Shown here in pieces: positions 23,379-31,668 of a stretch of 41,339 bases of DNA; within the stretch, counting starts at the first letter, position 1, and each line of letters starts with the position of its first letter. The translations under genes were made by a program, and so were the position numbers. The stretch spans positions 1 to 41,339 of the forward strand of contig CAJXIL010000015.1 of the NCBI GenBank assembly GCA_913054455.1, in the 5' to 3' direction. This DNA is from an uncultured Roseobacter sp. GTDB taxonomy: Bacteria > Pseudomonadota > Alphaproteobacteria > Rhodobacterales > Rhodobacteraceae. The notes beneath the pieces are model-generated. The model saw only the letters and a list, made by a program, of their open reading frames with translations. It ran no database searches and had not been told where the DNA came from.

Positions 23379-24175
23379 CGCCACAGGATCACGCCCAGGC
23401 TGCTGCTGATCTGCTAAACGCGGAAACCACTGGCCAACAGATCGGTCTGCTGACCAAACGCCATCCAGAAATGGGCATGGATGATGCCTATGCAGTGCAA
23501 AACGCAATCTACCGCGCCAAACTGGCGGCCGGCCAAAAGGTGATCGGTTGGAAAATCGGCCTCACCTCAAAGGCGATGCAATATGCGCTCAATATCGATA
23601 TCCCCGACAGCGGCATCCTGTTTGATGACATGCTGTTTGAGACGGGTGCAACCGTTCCTGCTGGGCGGTTTATTCAGCCCCGCATTGAGGCTGAGATCGC
23701 CTTTGTGATGAAAGCCTCCATTGGCGGCGGGGATGTGTCCCGTGATGACGTCATTGCCGCCACCGACTACGTGACGCCTTCGATCGAGATCCTGGATACG
23801 CGCATTCAGCGGGCAGATCCTGAAACCGGTCAGACCCGCAGTGTCTTTGACACCATCAGCGACAACGCCGCCAATGCAGGGATCGTGCTGGGCCGCGAAC
23901 GCCACGCCGTTGACGCCCATGATCTGCGCTGGGTCGGAGCCATCACATCGCGCAACGGTGAAGTTGAAGAAACCGGTCTGGGTGCGGGCGTTCTGAATGA
24001 TCCGGTGGAGAGCGTTGTCTGGTTGGCGCGGCGCATGGCGCAGTATGGTCAGAGCATTGAGCCCGGTCAGGTGATCCTCTCTGGCAGTTTTATCCGCCCT
24101 GTTGAGTGCCCGTCAGGCGCGGATATTCACGCTGACTTTGGCGCCTTTGGTTCAGTTGACATTCGCTTCGCCTAA
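23375..24175 (+). CDS. hpaH: 2-oxo-hept-3-ene-1,7-dioate hydratase (HpaH)
   Basis: 266 residues, the usual length of the FAH-fold hydratases (MhpD/HpaH group). Features are GWKIGLTSKAMQYALNIDIP, the metal-binding IQPRIEAEIAFVM, and ILSGSFIRPVECPSGADIHA near the C-terminus. It adds water to the dienoate before the aldolase step. Start overlaps the hpaG stop (ATGA at 23375-23378). Confidence 0.92.
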   Translation: MTPQDHAQAAADLLNAETTGQQIGLLTKRHPEMGMDDAYAVQNAIYRAKLAAGQKVIGWKIGLTSKAMQYALNIDIPDSGILFDDMLFETGATVPAGRFIQPRIEAEIAFVMKASIGGGDVSRDDVIAATDYVTPSIEILDTRIQRADPETGQTRSVFDTISDNAANAGIVLGRERHAVDAHDLRWVGAITSRNGEVEETGLGAGVLNDPVESVVWLARRMAQYGQSIEPGQVILSGSFIRPVECPSGADIHADFGAFGSVDIRFA

Positions 24176-24218
24176 GGCTCCTGTGACATCACATCTTATC
24201 GCATAAGGACATAAGCCA

Positions 24219-25277
24219 ATGCCCGCACCCCACAACCCGTTCAAAGCCGCACTCAAAGCCGGAAAGCCTCAGATGGGCTGCTGGTTGGGCCTGGCAGATC
24301 CTTACGTGGCCCAGATCAGCGCTGGGGCAGGGTTTGACTGGCTGTTGATAGATGCGGAACATGCCCCCAATGATCTACGCTCAATCACCGCGCAAATGCA
24401 GGTTCTGGCGGGGTTTGACAGCCATGCCATCGTCCGCCCCACTATTGGTGAAACCTGGATGATCAAACAGTATCTTGATGCTGGCGCCCAGACCCTGCTG
24501 ATCCCCATGGTCGAAAGCGCCGACCAGGCACGAGAACTGGTTCGCGCTGTCACCTATCCACCCCATGGCGTGCGCGGCGTTGGTTCGGCACTGGCCCGCG
24601 CCTCCAACTTTTCAGCCATCCCAGACTATCTGCAAACCGCAGATGCAGAAATCTGCCTTCTGGTGCAGGTCGAAAACCGCGCAGGCATCAAAGCCCTGGA
24701 TGAAATCCTAGAAGTTGAAGGCGTAGATGGTGTCTTTATCGGCCCTTCAGATTTGGCGGCGGATATGGGGTTTATCGGCAATGCTGGTGCGCCTGAGGTA
24801 AAAACCGCCGTGATGGAAGCCATGGGCAAGATCGTCGCTTCCGGCAAGGCCGGCGGTATTTTGACCCTGGACCCGGAGATGCAGCGGGCCTGCCTTGATG
24901 CCGGCGCGACCTTTATCGCCACAAATATCGACGTCACTCTATTTGCCGCCGCAATGCGCAACACGGCAAAGGCGGCACTGGCCTTGCTGCCAGATCAGAT
25001 CGCCGCTGGCACGGCAAAAACAGAAAGCGCGAGCCGCTACCTGCAGCAGCTCTGCAAACACTGGTCCCACAAGGGATCGGCAGAGTTTGACGCCGATAAG
25101 GGCAGCGTCAGCTTCGCCACGGGCAACCGGATTGAAATGAACGCCTCGGGCGAAGAACTCAGCCTAATTGCCGCCACCGGGCCACGCGGCGATCTGGAGC
25201 GGTGGAAAAAAGTGATCTCTGATCACCTGGTCCGCTTTGCCTTCCGTGAAGAGTTTGAGGTCACATGGGCTGAATGA
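24219..25277 (+). CDS. hpaI: 4-hydroxy-2-oxoheptanedioate aldolase (HpaI) fused to DUF2218
   Basis: 352 residues. Residues 1-255 are a class II aldolase of the HpcH/HpaI family: LLIDAEHAPNDLRS with His48, AIVRP with Arg73, LLVQVENRAGI with the metal Glu and FIGPSDLAADMGF with the metal Asp. It splits the substrate into pyruvate and succinic semialdehyde. Residues about 270-352 are a DUF2218 domain (SRYLQQLCKHWSHKGSAEFD, later DHLVRFAFREEF), normally a free-standing protein of about 95 residues. The aldolase alone would be about 255 residues, so this is a true fusion without an intervening stop. It is the last gene of the hpa operon. Confidence 0.9.
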   Translation: MPAPHNPFKAALKAGKPQMGCWLGLADPYVAQISAGAGFDWLLIDAEHAPNDLRSITAQMQVLAGFDSHAIVRPTIGETWMIKQYLDAGAQTLLIPMVESADQARELVRAVTYPPHGVRGVGSALARASNFSAIPDYLQTADAEICLLVQVENRAGIKALDEILEVEGVDGVFIGPSDLAADMGFIGNAGAPEVKTAVMEAMGKIVASGKAGGILTLDPEMQRACLDAGATFIATNIDVTLFAAAMRNTAKAALALLPDQIAAGTAKTESASRYLQQLCKHWSHKGSAEFDADKGSVSFATGNRIEMNASGEELSLIAATGPRGDLERWKKVISDHLVRFAFREEFEVTWAE

Positions 25278-25355
25278 CGGGGCTGAACTTGGCCTGTTTC
25301 TGGGGCGTGAGAGCGCGTCCCAGTGCCCAGACCAATTCAGATTGCCACCGGGCTT

Positions 25356-26564
25356 TCACAATCTCGATGCGTCCCGTTTCATGGCGCGCCAAGCGGCCCG
25401 TGCACTCATGTTTCCATCCAAGACCTGTGCATAATGGGTCTTGAGTAACCGATCGAAAACCTTGGCTGCCGAATAAATGGTGTCTTTTCCGTCGTGGGAG
25501 CTTGAGATCTTGATGCGCTCGGCATTGGACAGTTCTCGGCGCAGTTTGTCCCATAAACCAAGAGCTTCTATCTTTTTGGGAACGTAGGCTCGTTTCAGGT
25601 TTTCTTCGGTTCCAGTTTTTGCAGCATAGGCTTGAAGCGCCCCATCCAATTCTGCTTTCCACTCATTGCTTTGGATGGGTTCCGTTTGCAGAATGTAGCG
25701 ATACCAATCTTCGTAGTTTGGATGCTCGGAAGTCTCGGGAAACCGGGCTCTGACAGTTTCCATTGTCGAAAACAGCACCCAGGGAATCGAGCGTCTCTGA
25801 GGCACGACATCACAGTAAGGATCGCTTTCATTGTCAGCGATAAAGCTCGTTGTGATGTCACTTTCTTTTTGGCGGTTATGTGCGGCTCCGTTACTTGCAT
25901 TGCTTTGCCCTGCAACAGAAAACGGATGAGCAGCCCGCAGCATGTTTCCACCTGCAAAAAGCGACCGGTAGCTAAAGTAGATGTCTGGGATACTGCCAGC
26001 AAAGCAGGTGCCATCAGGACAGGCAATCCGCTCCAGATAGCTGCGAGACGCAACCCCGTGATACACAGACGGGGCCCAATTCGTCTGTTCAATACGCGCC
26101 TCAAGCAGATTTTCACGGAAGACATCGGTATCTATTGCTTTTGGAAATCCGAATGCCGAGCGGCGTCGCAGTTTTACTGACCCACTTTCCCCTTCCGCGG
26201 GCCAAGTATAGGCGGGAAGATCCCAATACAGGCAATCAGGTTGGTGTTTCTCCAGGATCGAACGAAGCGCTGGGAACTGAGCGGGCAAATAGCCGTCATC
26301 GTCACCGATCATACTCACATAGTCACCGGTGCTGCTCCGCAAAGCAAACTCGAAGTTTGCACGCATGGATGTTCTTTCCGGCGTTCGAATATATTTGAGC
26401 CTCGGGTCGTTGAACGAGGCGACCACATCCGCTGTATCGTCCAAGCTGCAATTGTCGCTGACAATGATTTCCAACCTGTCGTCATCTATTTCTAGCGCAG
26501 TGCGAAGGCTCCAATACAGGAAGGGAGCCCTGTCACGCGTCGGGAAAAGCAGGGAAATCTTCAT
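25356..26564 (-). CDS. Family 2 glycosyltransferase
   Basis: 402-residue GT-A fold enzyme. The N-terminal MKISLLFPTRDRAPFLYWSL and IIVSDNCSLDDTADVV are the nucleotide-sugar binding start of GT2, and SMIGDDDGYLPAQF carries the DxD-type metal site. There is no membrane segment, so it works in the cytosol, probably on a cell-surface polysaccharide or LPS. It lies 31 bases downstream of the GT25 gene on the same strand. The sugar and acceptor are unknown. The gene converges with hpaI. Confidence 0.85.
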   Translation of the reverse strand: MKISLLFPTRDRAPFLYWSLRTALEIDDDRLEIIVSDNCSLDDTADVVASFNDPRLKYIRTPERTSMRANFEFALRSSTGDYVSMIGDDDGYLPAQFPALRSILEKHQPDCLYWDLPAYTWPAEGESGSVKLRRRSAFGFPKAIDTDVFRENLLEARIEQTNWAPSVYHGVASRSYLERIACPDGTCFAGSIPDIYFSYRSLFAGGNMLRAAHPFSVAGQSNASNGAAHNRQKESDITTSFIADNESDPYCDVVPQRRSIPWVLFSTMETVRARFPETSEHPNYEDWYRYILQTEPIQSNEWKAELDGALQAYAAKTGTEENLKRAYVPKKIEALGLWDKLRRELSNAERIKISSSHDGKDTIYSAAKVFDRLLKTHYAQVLDGNMSARAAWRAMKRDASRL

Positions 26565-26595
26565 ATTGGCATCACTAGGCTTATTGCGGTCCGCA

Positions 26596-27426
26596 TCAGT
26601 CTAACAGATCGGGAGCAAGCGGAACAAGACCGATGAAACCTCCTTTTTGTTTCAACAATTTATCATAGCCTGTCCGCCACTTCAGTCTGCGCGTGCCATT
26701 TATCAATTCTTTCTTCACCCGGAACAAAAACGGCCCTTTGCTGGGCTTTTGGTTTATCTTCGGATCAGACTCTCGCTCGCTGGAAAACAGCAGATTGGCC
26801 TCTTGCTGTTTTGCCTCTGCGGTCATCCACAGTTGCGTGGCAACAGCCGGAAAAACTTGAACCGCATGCCATCCAGGGCGCGGCATAAATACAAAATCAT
26901 CCAACCGATCAGAATAAACTGTGGACCAGTTTAGGAGCTTTTTGCACCCCTGTTGCGACAGAATATAGCCACCAGCACTGACCGCATTCGACAGCAACGG
27001 GCGAACGGAAACACCATTGATCTCCGTTGTCGGCCCAAACCGACTTACTGCCGGTGAGTAGTCCAACTTGGCCACATCAAAGTGTGCGGCTGCAGTCAGC
27101 AACTTGGCGATTACATCCTCAGCCATGCGGGACAGCAACATGTCATCTTCAAAAATCACGACTGCAGGCAAGTTGTTTTCAATAGCGTAAGCCCAAATCG
27201 CGCGATGACTTTCAAAACAAGCGATTTCACTTCTTGAAAGTGCCCATGTTTCCCCTGTCCCTTGCTTGTAACCTGAGCCTAGTGGCGCATCTGTATCGGC
27301 GGCATCTGTTGCGCTCCATCTTGAGACGGATCCCATCCCCTGTTCTTGGAAATGCGCCTCTACGAAAGCACGGCGCTCTGGAACGCGATCGAGGTTGATG
27401 TAATACATGTCGTTCCGCGTCATCAT
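26596..27426 (-). CDS. Family 25 glycosyltransferase (LPS-type)
   Basis: 276 residues from the ATG at 27426. The family N-terminus is clear (MYYINLDRVPERRAFVEAHF), followed by GEIACFESHRAIW-type sequence (SEIACFESHRAIWAYAIEN) and the acidic VVIFEDDMLL. GT25 enzymes add galactose or glucose to lipooligosaccharide. A further 32 upstream codons in frame lack family similarity and are excluded. The region upstream is IS debris, so the original promoter and neighbours may have been lost or replaced. Confidence 0.85.
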   Translation of the reverse strand: MMTRNDMYYINLDRVPERRAFVEAHFQEQGMGSVSRWSATDAADTDAPLGSGYKQGTGETWALSRSEIACFESHRAIWAYAIENNLPAVVIFEDDMLLSRMAEDVIAKLLTAAAHFDVAKLDYSPAVSRFGPTTEINGVSVRPLLSNAVSAGGYILSQQGCKKLLNWSTVYSDRLDDFVFMPRPGWHAVQVFPAVATQLWMTAEAKQQEANLLFSSERESDPKINQKPSKGPFLFRVKKELINGTRRLKWRTGYDKLLKQKGGFIGLVPLAPDLLD

Positions 27427-27563
27427 CGCCTCACCAATAAAGTTATTCGGTTCAATTTTGGTCCACCCTTCGCTAAGGATTCCCGCCTCGGACCTCTTGG
27501 GCCATTTTGCATGAATGAGCAAGTCGGCCGAAGCGTAGGGGAGTCAAGCCGTATTAGAAAGAC

Positions 27564-27830
27564 TGAGGTGCCACTCTGTACTGGTGAACCGAGACCCTTG
27601 ATCAGAATGGATCGTGACCTTGTGCTTTGGTTTGCGCCGCCAAACAGCACTCAACAATGCCTGCAAGCCAAGTCAGTCGTCATCCGAGATTGCATTGACC
27701 ACCCAACGACCCGTCTTGAGAAAAGATCGATCACAACAGCCAAATATGACCAGCCCTCATGGGTTCTGATGTACGTGATATCAGCCATCCAGAGGCGATC
27801 AGGCGCATTCTGGTCTTGTCCCGATTTAGG
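27564..27830 (-). pseudogene. Truncated IS3-family element (terminal repeat plus orfB core fragment)
   Basis: TGAGGTGCCACT (27564-27575) matches the terminal repeat of the intact IS3 element (TGAGGTGCCCCT). Directly inside it the minus strand reads orfB core sequence: a shortened HSDQGS region, then [20 protein letters not shown] and [20 protein letters not shown], almost the same as the intact copy. The C-terminal third of orfB is deleted between the repeat and the core. From 27427 to 27563 nothing else is recognised. Confidence 0.8.
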
Positions 27831-27872
27831 TCCGGTCTGTTTCGAGCGATGTTCGCAATGAAGGAGACAAGA

Positions 27873-27986
27873 TATGGCACCAAGGCACAGTGACGAATTC
27901 CGGCGTGATGCGGTTCGGATTGTCAACGCAAGCAGCCTGACGCGCCCGAAAATAGCTTCAGATTCCGTGCCTCATATCGTTATTCT
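27873..27986 (+). pseudogene. 5' fragment of another IS3-type orfA
   Basis: ATG 27873 follows AAGGAGACAAGAT and opens [20 protein letters not shown] and [10 protein letters not shown], the N-terminal HTH of an IS3-type orfA. It breaks off near 27960. A related fragment in opposite orientation lies at 29500-29790. Confidence 0.6.
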
Positions 27987-28065
27987 GAGCTACCCCCCGA
28001 AATCCGGACACTGACGTAAGCTGCAATTTGTTGTCTGTTGATCTTTAATACGAAGGAGATTGACG

Positions 28066-28257
28066 ATGTCGAAACGGAAGCAACATCACCCAGAGTTTAA
28101 GGCCAAGGTCGCGTTGGAAGCGCTGAAAGGCGAAGAAACGGTCTGCGAGCTGGCCAGTCGGTTCGGGGTTCATCCAACGATGATCCATCAATGGAAGCGG
28201 GCTCTGCTTGAAGGAGCGTCTGGTGTATTTGAGCGTGGTGGCCGGAAGGCACTTTGA
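28066..28257 (+). pseudogene. IS3-type orfA cut off by the intact IS3 element
   Basis: ATG 28066 after GAAGGAGAT encodes MSKRKQHHPEFKAKVALEAL and GVHPTMIHQWKRALLEGAS, the start of an IS3-group orfA. After about 62 codons the frame runs into the terminal repeat of the next element and stops at TGA inside it. Upstream, TGAGCTACCCCCCGAAATCC near 27988 may be this element's left terminus. The rest of the element is not found beyond the right end of the intact IS3. Confidence 0.7.
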
Positions 28258-28272
28258 GGTGCCCCTGATTTC

Positions 28273-29151
28273 CTAGACGCCTGCTTCGTTCATTTTCTGC
28301 TGTTTCACTTCATAGTCAACCGGTGACAGCATTCCGTTGTTGGTGTGCTTGCGTGTCGGGTTATAGAACATCTCGATGTAATCGAACACGTCCTGCCTTG
28401 CTTCGTCGCGTGTGATGTAGGTTCGCCGCCTGATGCGTTCCCGTTTCAGCAGATGAAAGAAGCTCTCTGCGACGGCATTGTCATGACAATTCCCACGGCG
28501 GCTCATGCTGGCGACCAGGTTGTGTTTGCCGAGGAACGATTGCCACTCCCTGCCGGTAAATTGGGAACCCTGGTCAGAGTGGATCATGACCTTTTGCTTT
28601 GGTTTGCGTCGCCAAACTGCAGCCAACAACGCCTGCAAAGCCAAGTCAGTCGTCATACGAGATTGCATTGACCATCCGACGACCCGCCTTGAGAACAGAT
28701 CAATCACAACGGCCAGATAAGACCAACCTTCGTGCGTTCTGATGTATGTGATGTCTGTTACCCAGACCCGATCAGGCGCATCGACTTCGAATTGACGATC
28801 CAATGTGTTGTCAGCAACGACAGCAGGCTTGCCGCCATAGCGACCAGGGCGGCGTTTATACCCAATCTGCGCGGCAATGCCTGCGAGACTGGCCAAGCGT
28901 GCCACACGGTTCTCAGAACAAGTCTCGCCAGCATCGCGCAGATCATCCGTTAATTTGCGATAGCCATAGACCTTGCCACTGTCCGCCCAAGCCTGTTGGA
29001 TCAGCTCTGTCTGGCGCGCATCTTCAAGCGCACGCTGACTTAACGGTTCTTTAAGCCATGCATAGAACCCGCTGAAATGCACCATCAGCACCCGGCACAT
29101 TGAGCGCACCGAAAACTCCGAACGGTGGGCCTCAATAAAAGCGTACCTCAC
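28273..29151 (-). CDS. IS3-family transposase OrfB (DDE catalytic part)
   Basis: 292 residues with an rve-type integrase core: first Asp in [20 protein letters not shown], second in MIHSDQGSQFTG, Glu in NAVAESFFHLLKRE. The N-terminus (RYAFIEAHRSEFSVRSMCRV) and the C-terminal FYNPTRKHTNNGMLSPVDYE are complete. It probably is made mainly as an OrfAB fusion by -1 frameshifting. Its GTG start overlaps the orfA stop. Confidence 0.92.
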   Translation of the reverse strand: MRYAFIEAHRSEFSVRSMCRVLMVHFSGFYAWLKEPLSQRALEDARQTELIQQAWADSGKVYGYRKLTDDLRDAGETCSENRVARLASLAGIAAQIGYKRRPGRYGGKPAVVADNTLDRQFEVDAPDRVWVTDITYIRTHEGWSYLAVVIDLFSRRVVGWSMQSRMTTDLALQALLAAVWRRKPKQKVMIHSDQGSQFTGREWQSFLGKHNLVASMSRRGNCHDNAVAESFFHLLKRERIRRRTYITRDEARQDVFDYIEMFYNPTRKHTNNGMLSPVDYEVKQQKMNEAGV

Positions 29152-29429
29152 TGAGACTCTCGCGCGAAGTACGCGGTCGCCTTTTTTAGAATAGTGCGCT
29201 CCTCAGTCACGCGGGCCAACTCGCGCTTCAATCGTCGGATCTCAGCGGCCTGATCCAAAACCTCCGCTCGTACATGCGGTGGCTTCGAAAACTGCGCCTT
29301 CCAAGTGTAAAGCGACTTAGTGCTGATACCAAGCCGCTCAGCAACCTCGCTGACTGCGTATCCACGCTCTACGACCTGTGCCACAGCGTCTCGCTTGAAC
29401 TCATCTGTAAACCGACTGCCCTTGGTCAT
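29148..29429 (-). CDS. IS3-family OrfA (HTH and leucine-zipper part)
   Basis: 93 residues: N-terminal helix-turn-helix (FTDEFKRDAVAQVVERGYAV, LGISTKSLYTWKAQF) that binds the terminal repeats, and a leucine-zipper-like helix (EIRRLKRELARVTEERTILK). GGAGAGAGA precedes ATG 29429. It ends one frame off from orfB, just past the slippery site. Confidence 0.92.
   Translation of the reverse strand: MTKGSRFTDEFKRDAVAQVVERGYAVSEVAERLGISTKSLYTWKAQFSKPPHVRAEVLDQAAEIRRLKRELARVTEERTILKKATAYFARESQ
29181..29187 (-). other. Programmed -1 frameshift site of the IS3 element
   Basis: The minus strand reads CTA AAA AAG in the orfA frame, a canonical A-AAA-AAG slippery heptamer, about 33 nt before the orfA stop. 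A -1 slip here joins OrfA to OrfB. The corresponding position in the relic at 936-1061 has decayed (CTTAAATACC). Confidence 0.75.
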
Positions 29430-29493
29430 ATCTCTCTCTCCTTGGTTCCAAAATTACCAAGCAAAGCGTCTACAAATCTAGGGGCACCTCAAA

Positions 29494-29800
29494 CCTCACG
29501 CCCTTTGCCCTGCCCATCAGTGGATCATCGCCCTTTTCGCACCTCCCTCTCCTCGCGCAGAAGGTGGTTTTCCCTACGAAGGCGAGCGTTTCTTTCTCCA
29601 CATCCTAATGCGGGCCAGGCATCAGGTCGTCATTTTGGCGTTGCTGACCCCACTTGTTCAGGGTCGAAACCCCTGCGCCCAATTCTGAAGCTATTTGCGG
29701 GCGCGTCAGACCGCTTGTCGTTGACAATCCGAACCGCATCACGACGAAATCGCTGTTTTGCGGGCCGTAGAATTGGCGTTGGAAACCGGGCCGAAGGCAA
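29494..29800 (-). pseudogene. Fragment of an IS3-type orfA (second copy, opposite orientation)
   Basis: The minus strand reads FRRDAVRIV near 29765, then, after a frame change, LTRPQIASELGAGVSTLNKW and, near the end, a decayed ENARLRRENHLL-like zipper (29560-29590). It is the same family as the 27873 fragment, with frameshifts and an in-frame stop. No orfB follows. Confidence 0.6.
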
Positions 29801-29845
29801 ACATAGATCGCTATGACGACCTCAGACAGACAAGGGAGAAGCGCA

Positions 29846-30415
29846 ATGCGTCATGATCCTGCAGGGGCTTCTATTATCATCATGCTGCGCAGTCTCAAGC
29901 TGCGTGGCATGGCGCACATGCAGTGGATGACTTGGTCGCAAAAGGCTCGTCCGCGTTTGAGGCTGCAACGCCGATGTGATTCCAAGTGCTCAAAGCGGAA
30001 ATGGCGCAACGGGAGATGCGTTCGATTGCTTACCACACAAAGGTTGCGCGCGTCCCTTCGTACAAGGATCTCGCAGGCTTTGACTTCGCCTAAAGCGACA
30101 TCAACGAGGCCACCGTACGGCAGCTCCATAGAGAATGCGGAAAACGTCATCCTAATTGGTGGACCTGGCACTGGCAAAAGCCATGTGGCCACGGTCATCG
30201 GCGTTCAGGCAATCGGGCATCATCGACGAGCGTGGCTACTTGCCGTTCAGCCTGTCCGGCAGCGCACTGCTGTTCCACCTTCTGAGCAAACTCTATGAGC
30301 GCACCAGCGTCGTCATAACGACCAACCTCAGTCTCAGCGAATGGGCGTAGGTCTTCGGCGACGCAAAGACGACAACAGCGTCCAAGACCAGCAGTTTCAA
30401 AGAGTAGCCTAAATG
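29846..30415 (+). pseudogene. istB: Decayed istB gene (IS21-family helper ATPase)
   Basis: From ATG 29846 the sequence follows IstB: MRHDPAGASIIIMLRSLKLR, later the AAA+ Walker A VILIGGPGTGKSHVAT, and IIDERGYLPFSLSGSALLFH followed by LLSKLYERTSVVITTNLSLS. There are several frameshifts, a deletion of about 40 codons between VQAIGHH and IIDERG, and a premature stop at SEWA. It is clearly inactive. No istA is present. Confidence 0.85.
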
Positions 30416-30435
30416 GACCCAGCTCCTGTCAACAA

Positions 30436-30795
30436 ATGAGGGGGGGGGTAGCTCAGGTGTTTCTAGCCCAGGCCCTGTTCCGCCAGCCCCGCGTGCTTTT
30501 GTTGGGCGAGCCTACTGCGGCCCTTGATCTTCGTCACCTACTGCTCGTCCTGGAACGGCTGCGGCTGATTGCCAGCCAAAATGGTACGATCATTGGCATG
30601 GCCATGCATGATCTCAACTTTGCTGCGCAGTATTCGGATCACGTTCTCGGGCTCGACGGCGGCCGCAAGATTGCCTCTGGCGCTCCGGCGAAGGTGCTCA
30701 CTCCAGAGACCCTCCGGATCATGTACAGAATTGAGGCTCAGGTCCCGCAGGACGCGGGGAGCCCGCAACAGATCTTACCTTTGCGGGCCATCTAA
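30436..30795 (+). pseudogene. 3' half of an iron-siderophore-type ABC transporter ATPase
   Basis: The frame begins abruptly at the ABC signature (GGVAQVFLAQALFRQPRVLL), then Walker B (LLLGEPTAALD), the H-loop (MAMHDLNFAAQYSD) and a C-terminus of the FepC/FecE type (VLTPETLRIMY). Walker A and the first 140 or so residues are missing; the break coincides with a 9-G run at 30440-30448 next to the istB relic. In FecE-like proteins Walker B reads LLLDEPT; here it is LLLGEPT, losing the Asp, so it would be inactive even if expressed. From 30796 to 31007 I see only the leader of the next gene. Confidence 0.85.
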
Positions 30796-31007
30796 TAGGC
30801 ACGGGACCTCTCTTCACGAAATCAATCGCGCACCAAAAACGTGACCGCAACAGACGGCTGGGCAGCCGCCGGATGGTAACATTTCGTCAATAATCCTTAT
30901 CAATTTGAAAACAAGAGCCCGCTTTTTGCCACATCTTGTTCCCAAGCTGCACATTCCACGGCCTTAGCCCTGATCTCCAACACAGTTATTTCTGCGAGGA
31001 GTAAGCT

Positions 31008-31532
31008 ATGCGCGATCTGCTGAAGGATGTGATCCAAACGGCAAAATCCCAAGTCGCACATCAGGTAAAAGAAAGTTACGACAGCCTAGCCAAAGCCCTC
31101 GTTACGGCCGCAGCCGTAACAGTGGCCCTGTTTAGCACAACCAGCTCAGTCACAGCGGCTGGTCAGGCCCCTTATGTGGTAGGAAGCGACCGAGGGGGTT
31201 TTGTCCGCGATCGTCTTATTGAACTGCGTGATCTGCGTTCCTCTGGGAGGCGCGTAGAGATCCGGGGGCGGGTATGCTATTCGACCTGCACCATGTTGCT
31301 GGGTCTGCCCAATACCTGTATCTCGCCCAGGACCACCTTTGGGTTTCATGGCCCTTCAAGGAGTGGTCAACGCCTGTCTGCTGAAAAGTTCGACCACTAC
31401 TCGCGCATCATTGCCTCCACCTACCCACAGAAACTGAACTCGTGGTACATGCAGACAGGTCGCATGCGGATCGACGGTGTCTACAAAATTAAGGGGAGCG
31501 AACTCATTCGGATGGGGGTCCGGGCCTGCTGA
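31008..31532 (+). CDS. Exported protein, possibly ClpP-like fold
   Basis: 174 residues after GAGGAG. An unusually long charged N-terminus (about 28 residues) precedes a hydrophobic segment (ALVTAAAVTVALFSTTSSVTA, residues 30-50 minus the last), which could be a signal peptide or a membrane anchor. The rest resembles periplasmic ClpP-like proteins: VEIRGRVCYSTCTMLLGLP (Ser92 flanked by Cys90 and Cys94, possible nucleophile), TCISPRTTFGFHGPS (His114), then a helix. The Cys pattern suggests disulfides. Proteolytic activity is not established. It stands alone between the IS debris and the T6SS genes. Confidence 0.6.
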   Translation: MRDLLKDVIQTAKSQVAHQVKESYDSLAKALVTAAAVTVALFSTTSSVTAAGQAPYVVGSDRGGFVRDRLIELRDLRSSGRRVEIRGRVCYSTCTMLLGLPNTCISPRTTFGFHGPSRSGQRLSAEKFDHYSRIIASTYPQKLNSWYMQTGRMRIDGVYKIKGSELIRMGVRAC

Positions 31533-31668
31533 GCAAAGTTTTCTCAAGCGGCAAGTTGGGCTATTCCAGAGTTCTTGAAACGATCACAGCGCACTGGAAA
31601 ACTGTGTGCAGACACCCACTCCGAGATCCACAGACAAATACTTGGCGCTCCAAACGGCGGCCAAGGCG

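Larger units (their letters stand above)
28253..29493 (-). mobile_element. Intact IS3-family insertion sequence
   Basis: About 1.24 kb bounded by imperfect inverted repeats: left TTTGAGGTGCCCCTGATTTC (from 28253) and right, read inward on the other strand, TTTGAGGTGCCCCTAGATTT (from 29493); both continue to TAGACGC. It holds overlapping orfA and orfB with an A-AAA-AAG slippery site, the normal layout for this family. The flanks (GCAC left, CCTC right) show no target-site duplication. Confidence 0.9.

Noticed and set aside
25278-25355. Possible gene fragment on the minus strand between hpaI and the GT2 gene (VKARWQSELVWALGRAL)
   Set aside because: Short, no recognised family, and in a different frame from the GT2 gene; it may be chance.
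30440-30448. Nine-G run as a phase-variation switch for the ABC ATPase
   Set aside because: The ATPase has lost Walker A and the Walker B Asp, so no frame choice restores a working gene; the run marks a junction.
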